IMG/VR virus record: IMGVR_UViG_3300046777_002658
Coordinates: 1-64,000 of that record
Reading direction: 5' to 3' (one strand)
Length of the DNA: 64,000 nt
Source of the DNA: a virus
Part shown: in pieces, positions 8,080-14,623 of the stretch
Position numbering within the stretch: the first letter of the stretch is position 1
How the letters are laid out: every line of letters starts with the position of its first letter
Translations under genes and position numbers: made by a program
Notes under the pieces: model-generated
Databases searched by the model: none
What the model was told of the DNA's origin: nothing
What the model saw: only the letters and a program-made list of their open reading frames with translations

Positions 8080-8310
8080 ATCAAGTAGAGACGGTCTGAC
8101 CCGTATGAAGATAAAGAACAGAGAAAAGCTGCCATAAAGAACGCCCACCGCACTGTCAGACAGCAGACTAGAAACCAACTAAAAGCGATCGCAGAAGGCT
8201 ATAGTTCAGAGGAGTGGCTGCTCCACCAAATCTTTCATGAGCCACATCACCCAGAAAGAGCTTGGGAGACTTTTGAGCAGCCAAGAGTTAGACTTGGGTA
8301 TTTTGATTAA
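8080..8310 (+). pseudogene. Small phage gene with non-AUG start and in-frame amber
   Basis: The Shine-Dalgarno block AAAGGAGTATT is followed by ATC AAG TAG AGA CGG, then an open frame of about 75 codons of good coding quality (RRSDPYEDKEQRKAAIKNAH onward, ending RVRLGYFD). The next gene has the same leader, AAAGGAGTATTT, followed by ATG, so ATC occupies the start position here. The third codon TAG lies where TGG (Trp) would read naturally (MKWRRSDPYED). An alternative ATG at 8065 is in frame but overlaps the ribosome-binding site and meets the same TAG. Either a pseudogene or recoded. Confidence 0.5.
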
Positions 8311-8320
8311 AGGAGTATTT

Positions 8321-8488
8321 ATGGGAGCAGGCGGAGCAAAGTCAGCAACTCCAGCAGGTGAACAATCTAATTCTTCAAAAGAATTAGAAGTATTAAGTCC
8401 TCACTTACAGCAAAGATGGTTTGAAGCCATAGACAGAGCTGAGTTATCAAGAAAAGGAATGAAGAAAAAGGGAAGACAAGACAGTTAA
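8321..8488 (+). CDS. Small protein, unknown (55 aa)
   Basis: I choose ATG 8321 because AAAGGAG lies 5 nt upstream; a longer frame from 8237 overlaps the preceding ORF. The product MGAGGAKSATPAGEQSNSSK then has a helical segment HLQQRWFEAIDRAEL and a basic tail. No family recognised. Confidence 0.5.
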   Translation: MGAGGAKSATPAGEQSNSSKELEVLSPHLQQRWFEAIDRAELSRKGMKKKGRQDS

Positions 8489-8643
8489 AAAATTTCGAGA
8501 AAATGTTGGTTTAGGACTTTTTGTAGGTTCAGTCATATCACAAAGTGAACAGTTACCTGAGCCAGCTCCTACAATCACAAAAGTTGTACTAGGTGCGGCA
8601 GTTGTGGCTAAAGTAGTTTTAGACGCGCTGTCGGACGACTAAA
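8463..8643 (+). pseudogene. Frameshifted small membrane-like ORF
   Basis: A frame without a usual start reads KKFRENVGLGLFVGSVISQS. It meets a run of five A at 8579-8583 that shifts it, and coding continues one frame over as VVLGAAVVAKVVLDALSDD to TAA 8641. The alternating hydrophobic segments suggest a small membrane protein. A single-base homopolymer change, real or a sequencing error, would explain the break. Confidence 0.35.
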
Positions 8644-8647
8644 CAAA

Positions 8648-9613
8648 ATGAAAAATAGCATCTTACAGGATTACGCAGATTTTGTGTGTAGAAGACAATC
8701 TGTGCTATTAAACAAAATCTACACCTCTCCTGACTATATAGACCCTGTTCTTGGGACTAACAAGTTTACAAACGTCCAAAGAATCTTTGACAGAGTATCT
8801 CAGTATGAACTCAAAGAAGTTTTATACTCTGGTAGCCAAAAGATAGAAGATTTAATTCTCAGAGTGTTTATCTTCAACCAGTTTAAAACTGAAGCTTTTT
8901 GGGAGTATTTAAAGTCTAGAGACTACTGCCCAGAGTTTAAAACCTTTAAGGCTGAGGAGTTTACAAAGCTAATAGCTGAATATAGTGGCAAAGATAAGCT
9001 ATTTACCTCTGCTTATGTTGTGCCAGGAAAGAGTGGAGAGAGTAAGGCTAAAACAATAGCAGAACGAGCTGGAGTTTTAACAAGAGTTTTATTTAGAACT
9101 GGTGGAATATCACAGAAAGGAGAGCAGTTACTTTCTGTCTTAAAAGAGATACCAGGCATTGGAGACTTTTTAGGTTCTCAAGTAGTATTTGACTTGCTGT
9201 GGCATGAAGCCTTTAAAGACTGGAAGCCTCTTTACATTTTAGGGGTAGGGGCAGTGCGCGGGGCTTTTAAGCTAAGTTTAATTCCTAACGCTAATAAAGT
9301 AACCCCTCAAGAAGCTGAATACGCCTTAAAGAAAGCTCTAGAGATAGTTCAAGAATCAGACTACCCTTACGTCACAGCTAACAACTTTAAGAATGTAGAG
9401 CTTTGCCCAGCAGATATTCAGAATACCTTTTGTGAGATTGACAAGCGGTTTAGACTAACTCATCCTGAGTTACAAGTATCAAAATCTAGCCCGACAAGAA
9501 TTAAAAATGTCTACAAACCTAGAGCAGCTATTGAGTACAAAGTTCCTGGTTGGTGGGTTGGTGCAGAAGGTATAATAGCGGTAGATAGAAAGGAAAATAA
9601 TGGAACAGCCTAG
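8648..9613 (+). CDS. HMUDK-helical / thymine pyrophosphorylase-like protein
   Basis: 321 residues. The N-terminus (YADFVCRRQSVLLNKIYTSP, FTNVQRIFDRVSQY, LILRVFIFNQFKTEAFWEYL) fits the all-helical domain shared by phage 5-hydroxymethyl-dUMP DNA kinases and alpha-glutamyl/putrescinyl-thymine pyrophosphorylases. A helix-hairpin-helix-like segment IPGIGDFLGSQVVFDLLWHE follows near residues 175-195. These enzymes activate 5-hmdU in DNA for replacement by bulky groups. No separate P-loop kinase, dUMP hydroxymethylase or transferase gene is visible in this window, so partners would have to lie outside. The downstream gene overlaps by 14 nt. The family match is from recalled motifs. Confidence 0.55.
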   Translation: MKNSILQDYADFVCRRQSVLLNKIYTSPDYIDPVLGTNKFTNVQRIFDRVSQYELKEVLYSGSQKIEDLILRVFIFNQFKTEAFWEYLKSRDYCPEFKTFKAEEFTKLIAEYSGKDKLFTSAYVVPGKSGESKAKTIAERAGVLTRVLFRTGGISQKGEQLLSVLKEIPGIGDFLGSQVVFDLLWHEAFKDWKPLYILGVGAVRGAFKLSLIPNANKVTPQEAEYALKKALEIVQESDYPYVTANNFKNVELCPADIQNTFCEIDKRFRLTHPELQVSKSSPTRIKNVYKPRAAIEYKVPGWWVGAEGIIAVDRKENNGTA

Positions 9614-10217
9614 TAATTCCCTCACTATACAAGAGACTATCCAAAACAAGGTAAGAGCCCTTATTAAACAAAGGGCAGATGATTTGTATACTTTGATAAG
9701 AGCTGATGCTCAGTGGTTAGAGAATAACAAAATTCAGCTAAAGTTCAATCTACCAATTGGAATTGTGAGACCAATAATTTCTGGTAGTGAGCAAAAGTGG
9801 TTTGGGGCTGAGGTGTATATTCTTTGTAGACCTGAGATGCACCCAAACCAAAATACAGTTACTGTGCAGCACAAAGATGGAACTGTGGGCTACTTTTGGG
9901 AGGAAGAGGTGTTGCTGACTCCAGACACAGAGGAGTTAGAAGTTGATAGCTACGAGGTGCTAGTTAACTTACACCACAAAGTAAACTTGCACTCTTTTAC
10001 ACTCCAAGAGAGGCTCAAGAAGTTAGCTGAACAAAATGCAACTGTAAGAAAGCACTGCTTGTCTCCTAACTTTTATAGTTTTAGTAACTGGTCTGACAGG
10101 TTTAAGTATATTTTAGACCAGCTTGTAGTACCAAATATTAAGGTGGTTGATAATGGGGAGATAGAGCTGCTCAAGCAGCTAAAACTAACAGAAGCTTTAG
10201 AGAAAACAGCAACGTAA
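9600..10217 (+). CDS. Hypothetical protein coupled to HMUDK-like gene
   Basis: 205 residues. The start overlaps the end of the preceding gene, suggesting a joint role. Mostly beta-rich in the centre (KIQLKFNLPIGIVRPIISGS, YFWEEEVLLTPD), helical at both ends. No recognised motif. Confidence 0.6.
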   Translation: MEQPSNSLTIQETIQNKVRALIKQRADDLYTLIRADAQWLENNKIQLKFNLPIGIVRPIISGSEQKWFGAEVYILCRPEMHPNQNTVTVQHKDGTVGYFWEEEVLLTPDTEELEVDSYEVLVNLHHKVNLHSFTLQERLKKLAEQNATVRKHCLSPNFYSFSNWSDRFKYILDQLVVPNIKVVDNGEIELLKQLKLTEALEKTAT

Positions 10218-10290
10218 GAGACTGGCTACTAGTTTAAGGCTACTTCCCGCTCTAAGCGTTTGAACAAATCTATCGGATTGTTATTCACCG

Positions 10291-10342
10291 ATACTTTTTG
10301 CTAACTTATGTTAACAAATACATAAGTTAGCAAAAAAAGTAT
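10291..10342. repeat. 18-bp inverted repeat between small genes
   Basis: ACTTTTTGCTAACTTATG (10293-10310) pairs with CATAAGTTAGCAAAAAAAGT (10321-10340) across 10 nt. The T-rich arm is 5' and the A-rich arm 3', so it is not a usual terminator for either strand. It could be an operator or a transcript-stabilising stem. Confidence 0.6.
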
Positions 10343-10347
10343 AGGCT

Positions 10348-10437
10348 ATGACAGAACTTAGCCACAAAGACCGCCAGCACTGGTTAAACAACAGAACATA
10401 TTCAACAACAAAGCTTACTGGAGATTATAATGGTTAA
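10348..10437 (+). CDS. 29-residue small ORF
   Basis: MTELSHKDRQHWLNNRTYST then TKLTGDYNG. The stop overlaps the next start region (ATGGTTAA). No recognised family; supported by tight packing with the next two ORFs. Confidence 0.35.
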   Translation: MTELSHKDRQHWLNNRTYSTTKLTGDYNG

Positions 10438-10591
10438 CGAATTAAAGGAGATTCTATATTCAGTGCAGTTAGTTAGACAGCTTCTAAGTGGTAGTTGGTT
10501 TCTAGTAGCAGATTACAACAGAGATAAAGTTGTGTGGTATAGAAAACCACCGGAAGGCTATTATGTTCTAAAAGTAGAGGAATGGGTTTAG
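10430..10591 (+). CDS. Small phage protein (53 aa)
   Basis: ATG 10430, preceded by TGGAGATT, gives MVNELKEILYSVQLVRQLLS and a Trp/Tyr-rich second half (SWFLVADYNRDKVVWYRKPP). It is directly followed by the next ATG at 10592 with no gap, so the two are probably coupled. Confidence 0.5.
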   Translation: MVNELKEILYSVQLVRQLLSGSWFLVADYNRDKVVWYRKPPEGYYVLKVEEWV

Positions 10592-10816
10592 ATGCGCAAG
10601 GGCAACCTTGAAACTATAGAGTTAGAGTGGTTTAACCCAAAAGAGGCAGCTCCTAAGCAACTGTCTTGGGTTTTAGTAAAAGATGATGATGACAACGTAT
10701 ATCTCTGCAAGTATATAGGGGACAGATACTACCCTGAAAGTGGAATATACATCAGAGACAACTGGGTAGCAAAAGAGTGGTCTTATTTCCCCTTTAAACA
10801 CAATAGTAGACCTTGA
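10592..10816 (+). CDS. Hypothetical protein (74 aa)
   Basis: Reads MRKGNLETIELEWFNPKEAA then LSWVLVKDDDDNVYLCKYIG. The pattern 'proline-x-WVLV-D-D...V' resembles small phage proteins of the DUF551 type, but the match is weak. Last gene before the tRNA-like cluster. Confidence 0.55.
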   Translation: MRKGNLETIELEWFNPKEAAPKQLSWVLVKDDDDNVYLCKYIGDRYYPESGIYIRDNWVAKEWSYFPFKHNSRP

Positions 10817-10932
10817 ACAAAAGTAGCTTTTAAAGTATAATACTGTTATGTAGTGCAAAACGTCTTGCAAAAGCAGAACAAATAGTCCGCTCAGAGTGTA
10901 TATGAGCCCAGTATGAAGGTAAGCTGGTAAGT

Positions 10933-11029
10933 AGTAGGTGGCGGATGGTTGACGCGCTTGTCTAGTGTTATTCAGAAATGAATGGTGCAGTGGCACAAGG
11001 AAAGTGGGGTTCGACTCCTCACCCTACTA
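10933..11029 (+). tRNA. tRNA-like element 1, expanded anticodon loop
   Basis: Acceptor AGTAGGT/CCCTACT (6 of 7 pairs), Leu-type D arm (GCGGATGGTTGACGCGC) and T arm TGGGG-TTCGACT-CCTCA are clear. The stem CTTGT (10957-10961)/ACAAG (10995-10999) occupies the anticodon-stem position but encloses 33 nt instead of 7. Inside lies the hairpin ATTCA-GAAA-TGAAT. No anticodon can be assigned. Confidence 0.5.
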
Positions 11030-11125
11030 ATTGCCCTAAATGTCTCCTTGAAATGTTACTGTTTTAGATTAGCTGGGGGCAAAGCTAATCTAAAACCTTC
11101 TTAATCAAAAGTAAAACTGAGTTTT

Positions 11126-11326
11126 ATAAGCAAAACACAACCAATCATTAATACTGCATCCTTAGCCACCTCTTTGTACAGAGCTTACGGCGACTCTGCT
11201 GAGTGGAAAAACTTCCAGGGTAACAAAATGCCAGAGTGAGGAGAACTGCCAGATAATATCAAAAAGCATTAGACTGAGGTTGCTAATTACGTTAATGAAT
11301 TACTAGAACAACAAACAGTTTGTTAA
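11126..11326 (+). pseudogene. Small phage gene with TGA and TAG at Trp positions
   Basis: The frame starts at ATA AGC AAA ACA and reads (M)SKTQPIINTASLATSLYRAY, then EWKNFQGNKMPE-stop-GELPDNIKKH-stop-TEVANYVNELLEQ and TAA at 11324. It fits a common phage protein with the pattern MPEW..LP..I..HW..VA, in which both positions now occupied by stops (TGA 11237, TAG 11270) are tryptophans. All three defects (ATG to ATA, TGG to TGA, TGG to TAG) are single G-to-A changes. No indel disturbs the frame. Confidence 0.6.
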
Positions 11327-11346
11327 AGTTGTGATATACTGAGTTT

Positions 11347-11472
11347 AGTAGAGTGACTGAGAGGCTTAAAGTTGAATCCTAAACTAATAAAGGACTTGAC
11401 TTGCTAATGTGGATAAGTGACGCAAGACAGTCAATACTTATCGACTCGTGGGTTCTAATCCCACCTCTACTA
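11347..11472 (+). tRNA. tRNA-like element 2, class-II-like with long insert
   Basis: Perfect acceptor AGTAGAG/CTCTACT and T arm GTGGG-TTCTAAT-CCCAC, with a Ser/Leu-type D arm (ACTGAGAGGCTTAAAGT). At 126 nt it is too long for a tRNA. A 7-bp stem GATAAGT/ACTTATC (11412-11418/11436-11442) stands at the variable-arm position. AATCC...GGACT could form an anticodon stem, but with a 12-nt loop. No normal anticodon loop is visible. Confidence 0.45.
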
Positions 11473-11475
11473 ACC

Positions 11476-11492
11476 TTCTCGTTTTGCGAGAA
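11476..11492 (+). terminator. Hairpin after tRNA-like element 2
   Basis: TTCTCG-TTTTG-CGAGAA, 6 bp, 4 nt downstream of the element. No long T-tract; it could be a processing or termination signal. Confidence 0.4.
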
Positions 11493-11661
11493 CCAGCACT
11501 GCACTGGAGTTGTGTGGCTTCATGCCAATAGCTGATGCAGACACAGACTGGTAAAGCTGTGAATGAAATAAAGCCTGGTAGTTTTCTCACCCTAGCCGCA
11601 TGACAGAACAACTAGGGGTTCACCGTTAGCATCTAAGGATGTAAGAGGAGACAAAGTTAGT

Positions 11662-11820
11662 ATAGTTATCTTAACAACTGTAAAAGGCGTAACTCTAGGA
11701 ATAGTCTGGTTTCCTGTAGGCGAATCTCTCCTTGCACTACTCACAGTTAATAAAGCACTAGTAGCTGAGTTTGAGAAAGCTAGTGTATTAAAGAAGGGAA
11801 CTCAGAGGTTAAACCAATAA
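11662..11820 (+). pseudogene. Short ORF with possible ATA start
   Basis: AAGAGGAG (11644-11651) is followed by an open frame with no ATG, GTG or TTG. From ATA (11662) it reads (M)VILTTVKGVTLGIVWFPVGE, then SLLALLTVNKALVAEFEKAS, a hydrophobic helix with a charged tail, ending at TAA 11818. It may be a small membrane protein that has lost its start codon. Confidence 0.35.
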
Positions 11821-11893
11821 TAAATCCGACCCGCCCAGTAACGAGGAAAGCAAAACAGGTACAGTTGTTTAGATAGTTCTACTAATAGAAAAT

Positions 11894-11970
11894 GGAGAAT
11901 GTAACTCAATAGTAGAGTAGAAGCCTTTAAGAAATTAATTAAATCTGAGTTTAAATCTCAGCGTTCTCCA
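11894..11970 (+). tRNA. tRNA-like element 3, atypical anticodon arm
   Basis: Acceptor GGAGAATG/CGTTCTCC (8 bp), D arm ACTC-AATAGTA-GAGT and T arm CTGAG-TTTAAAT-CTCAG are all intact. Between D and T arms only TTTAA/TTAAA with an 8-nt loop can pair, displaced from the usual place. The loop sequence CTTTAAG would give anticodon TTA if the unpaired register were used, but no stem supports it. Confidence 0.45.
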
Positions 11971-11975
11971 CATTC

Positions 11976-12046
11976 GGGGGTGTCGTATAGAGGCATTATG
12001 TCCGATTGTCTATCAGAAGAAGGCGGATCGTTACCGCTCACCCTCG
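11976..12046 (+). tRNA. tRNA-Asp(GUC), divergent
   Basis: A seven-pair acceptor (GGGGGTG/CACCCTC, one G-T pair). Anticodon stem TCCGA/TCAGA has one C-A mismatch; the loop TTGTCTA contains anticodon GTC at 12008-12010. T stem GGCGG/CCGCT carries the unusual loop ATCGTTA. The D stem is weak. 71 nt, no encoded CCA. The most tRNA-like member of the cluster with a readable anticodon, apart from the Pro candidate. Confidence 0.55.
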
Positions 12047-12068
12047 TTCTAGTTTATCTAGAAGTTAT

Positions 12069-12128
12069 TCCTCTTTAGTTCAGTGGCAGAACGATCAGTC
12101 CTTGGTTCAAATCCAAGAGGGGGAGCCA
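12069..12128 (+). tRNA. tRNA-like element lacking the anticodon arm
   Basis: Acceptor TCCTCTT/AGGGGGA, D arm GTTC-AGTGGCA-GAAC and a perfect T arm CTTGG-TTCAAAT-CCAAG are followed by discriminator G and encoded CCA (12126-12128). Only seven nucleotides (ATCAGTC) lie between D arm and T stem, so the anticodon arm is missing. It cannot decode. It may still be recognised by tRNA-end enzymes or elongation factor. Confidence 0.6.
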
Positions 12129-12202
12129 CCAAGCCTGGGCTAAAGGTAAGCCACCTCTTTTGGGAAGAGGATATCATGTAAGTTCGACTTCAGCGGCGTG
12201 GA
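12129..12202 (+). tRNA. tRNA-Pro(UGG), degenerate T stem
   Basis: It abuts the CCA of the previous element. Acceptor CCAAGCC/GGCGTGG (6 of 7 pairs), D arm GGCT-AAAGGTA-AGCC, perfect anticodon arm CCTCT-TTTGGGA-AGAGG with anticodon TGG (12161-12163). The T loop TTCGACT is normal, but the flanking stem GTAAG/TCAGC pairs poorly. Not followed by CCA. Confidence 0.5.
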
Positions 12203-12237
12203 CCTGTTAGAGAAAACTCAAACACCCTAAAACTACA

Positions 12238-14457
12238 CTAGAAGTAATCATCACTACTCCAGCTTCCACCATCATTTCTACTTGTACCCCAACCTTTATA
12301 AGCTGTCTTTATCTGGGAGGCTAACTCACGCCCAGCTCCTGCAAAAGCTATATCCAAATTAGGGTCACCAGGTAAAAGCTTTGCTTCTTTGCTTTCACTT
12401 CTTATAGCCGTACCCTGTATAGCCGAGCTTAAGTCGCTCATTAAATGCCAGGCTACCACTGCTACTGCATCACAGATATCTTTAGAATTATGAACAATGA
12501 TGCCGGCAGCTAAAGCAAAGTTATCCCACTCATCAACCTCTAGGTCATAAACAGGTACAGGGCTATCAAGAGTTACAGGAATAATACTTTTAACTTTGTA
12601 CTCTTTATTTGGCTTGACAGGCATTAAGCAAGTGATACCCGGTGCTATATCCTTTGCCTGTATATAGTTCCCTGTTCTAGTCATAAAAAGATGTTCAGGA
12701 GTACATCTAACAACAGCTTCTGTGTCTAGAACAACGTTTAGCAGGTGTGTGACCTCTTTAGTCTTTCTACCTTTAGCTCTACCAGGTACAATAGTCCCGT
12801 CAGGCTTACAACTATAAACCCAAACCTCTCGGTTTTGTAGTTCAGCAATTGTTGGTTGTGTACCATCAAGCAAGGGTATTCTGGTTTCCGCAGTAAAACA
12901 GCCGTCTTTGCGGTGGTCGATCTTTCTATTTTTTATTAGTTGAATACCAAACATCTCTTCTTTTAGCTTATTACTCCAAGGAGAATCTTTAGGCAGGACT
13001 AACCTGTTTTCATGAAGTAGCTTTCTAGCAAAGTCATAAATCTCTAACTGCTTAGTTTGTGAGAAAGTAATGATACTAGCGTTTAACCCTGTCATCTTCA
13101 AACGCTGGACAGTCTCAGGATTGTAATGGTCACTAGTAATCTTTGTTAAGGGTCTACTGCCATGAATTTGGTAAATAGCCTGGTAGACATTACTAATACC
13201 AACCTGCTGACCTATATCTGGTTCCCAAGCTAACAAGCCATCAATAACTGCAATCTTCTCCCCGCTTCTTACCTCTCTATGACCAAAAGCGATCGCAAAG
13301 GCATCCCTAACAAAAGCTGGGTCGAGGTGCATTACTGAGGATTGTGTAAACCTTCTGATATCCTTTAGTTCCAATCTTACAAGATTATCATCTGCTGGGG
13401 GCAACACGTTAACTCTCAAAACACTATTGCCAGTAAAAGCTCTTTCTACTTCCTGGTCATTAAAAAAAGAGTAAGCGCGGTTAAACCTAACTCCCTCAAA
13501 CTCTAGAGCAGCGTTTCTAGGGTCTAGATCATACTCACCCTGAATGATAGGATTGTCTCTACTAGCATGAACAGGGTTTAAGTCCCATGATCGTAATCTA
13601 TAACCTAACCAACCATTACTAGTTTTGGCTTTGTTATATAAAAACTGGATAGCGTCGCCCTCGCGCCAGGCAGAAGAGATGGCCACTTTTTTAGCATCAA
13701 CACCAAATGTTGTGCCAGAAATGCCTATGTTAGACCATAGCTCAATAGCCTTACTCTCACCGTCCTCTGTCCCGCCTTCATCAAATCTGGCTACCTCATC
13801 CATTACTAAGAGAATTACAGATGAACCAACTTGAGAAGCAGAGTTAGAGTTACCGCTGTAGATGTGGAGTAGCTTCTCTGGGTATTTAACCTCTTCCTCA
13901 CCAATTATCAACTTTTTCTGGTCTATCAGTCTTTTAAGGGGAGGAATATACTCTAATAATGCTCTAGCCTGCCCGAATATAGTCTTTTTTGTTTGTGTAG
14001 CACTTGTGGCTATACAGTAGATAGCAATAGGAGTAGAAGCAGCAATGTTGTACTTTTTTTGAGGGGACTTTAGCATACAGAGTTTATAAAACTCGTAAGC
14101 CACTATGACAGAAGCAGACCAACTTTTTCCAGCTCGTCTGCCAGCCTCCATACACAAAGACTGAAATGGGACACCAGCCTGGTAGAACTCAGGGTTTATG
14201 CTGGTTCTGTCTAACTCGTACCAAGCTTCAAGTAAAGCTATATCTTCTTCATCTAGCTCTAACCCATAAAAGGTTTTAAATAGTAGATACTGCCTGCGGT
14301 GTATTTCCGTGACACCCCAACCTTCTCTATCAATAACATTATCTACAAAGTCAACAATATCTTTAGCTACATCACTATGTCCTAGCTGATCATTTATAGA
14401 ATCAACTAAGCTACCGAAAAAGTCATCTACACTAAGTCCACTTCCTTTTAATGCCAT
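12238..14457 (-). CDS. Terminase large subunit with mini-intein
   Basis: 739 residues as encoded. ATPase: AGRRAGKSWS (K111, Walker A-like) and VILLVMDEVARF (Walker B with catalytic Glu). Nuclease: MHLDPAFVRDAFAIAFGH, ITSDHYN and the final DHRKDG/SKDICDAVAVVAWHL motif. The last motif is split after DG by a 138-residue intein (residues 520-657), so the spliced protein would be about 601 residues, a usual large-terminase size. The enzyme packages DNA into proheads. It is the last gene of the minus-strand structural run, far from the portal gene, an unusual order. No small terminase was recognised. Confidence 0.9.
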   Translation of the reverse strand: MALKGSGLSVDDFFGSLVDSINDQLGHSDVAKDIVDFVDNVIDREGWGVTEIHRRQYLLFKTFYGLELDEEDIALLEAWYELDRTSINPEFYQAGVPFQSLCMEAGRRAGKSWSASVIVAYEFYKLCMLKSPQKKYNIAASTPIAIYCIATSATQTKKTIFGQARALLEYIPPLKRLIDQKKLIIGEEEVKYPEKLLHIYSGNSNSASQVGSSVILLVMDEVARFDEGGTEDGESKAIELWSNIGISGTTFGVDAKKVAISSAWREGDAIQFLYNKAKTSNGWLGYRLRSWDLNPVHASRDNPIIQGEYDLDPRNAALEFEGVRFNRAYSFFNDQEVERAFTGNSVLRVNVLPPADDNLVRLELKDIRRFTQSSVMHLDPAFVRDAFAIAFGHREVRSGEKIAVIDGLLAWEPDIGQQVGISNVYQAIYQIHGSRPLTKITSDHYNPETVQRLKMTGLNASIITFSQTKQLEIYDFARKLLHENRLVLPKDSPWSNKLKEEMFGIQLIKNRKIDHRKDGCFTAETRIPLLDGTQPTIAELQNREVWVYSCKPDGTIVPGRAKGRKTKEVTHLLNVVLDTEAVVRCTPEHLFMTRTGNYIQAKDIAPGITCLMPVKPNKEYKVKSIIPVTLDSPVPVYDLEVDEWDNFALAAGIIVHNSKDICDAVAVVAWHLMSDLSSAIQGTAIRSESKEAKLLPGDPNLDIAFAGAGRELASQIKTAYKGWGTSRNDGGSWSSDDYF
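12487..12900 (-). other. Mini-intein in terminase nuclease motif
   Basis: 138 codons. It begins with Cys (CFTAETRIPLLDG, block A), has CTPEHLFMT (block B with the TxxH-type motif), VYDLEVDEWDNFAL (block F) and ends IIVHN before Ser (block G, His-Asn/Ser junction). No homing-endonuclease domain fits in this length. All residues needed for self-splicing are visible. Insertion is exactly between Gly and Ser of the conserved DG/SKD nuclease motif, so terminase activity should depend on splicing. Confidence 0.88.
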
Positions 14458-14623
14458 TAGAAAAAACTAGCCCTACCGTCTAGTGATAAAAGTTGAATTA
14501 TTAGCAGCTTGTTGCTAATGATTAAATATATAAAAGTTATTAATAAATCAGTAAATAGCATAATTGTCTGTAGAGGACTATCACTACTAACTTAACCAGC
14601 TAGTATAGGCAATCAAAATAACC
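14458..14623. other. AT-rich gap between terminase and baseplate gene
   Basis: 166 nt without a gene. It contains no strong terminator and probably carries a promoter for the terminase gene, but no box can be assigned with confidence. Confidence 0.4.

Noticed and set aside
10291-10342. Rho-independent terminator
   Set aside because: The T-run precedes and the A-run follows the stem on both strands, opposite to a terminator; annotated as an inverted repeat.
8080-11326. Global reassignment of TAG or TGA to tryptophan
   Set aside because: Many intact genes in the window end in TAG or TGA (for example tnpB and the 10430 gene end in TAG), and TGG is used for Trp throughout, so any recoding would have to be local.
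11347-11472. tmRNA
   Set aside because: Size (126 nt) and absence of a tag-peptide frame or the typical tmRNA start argue against it.
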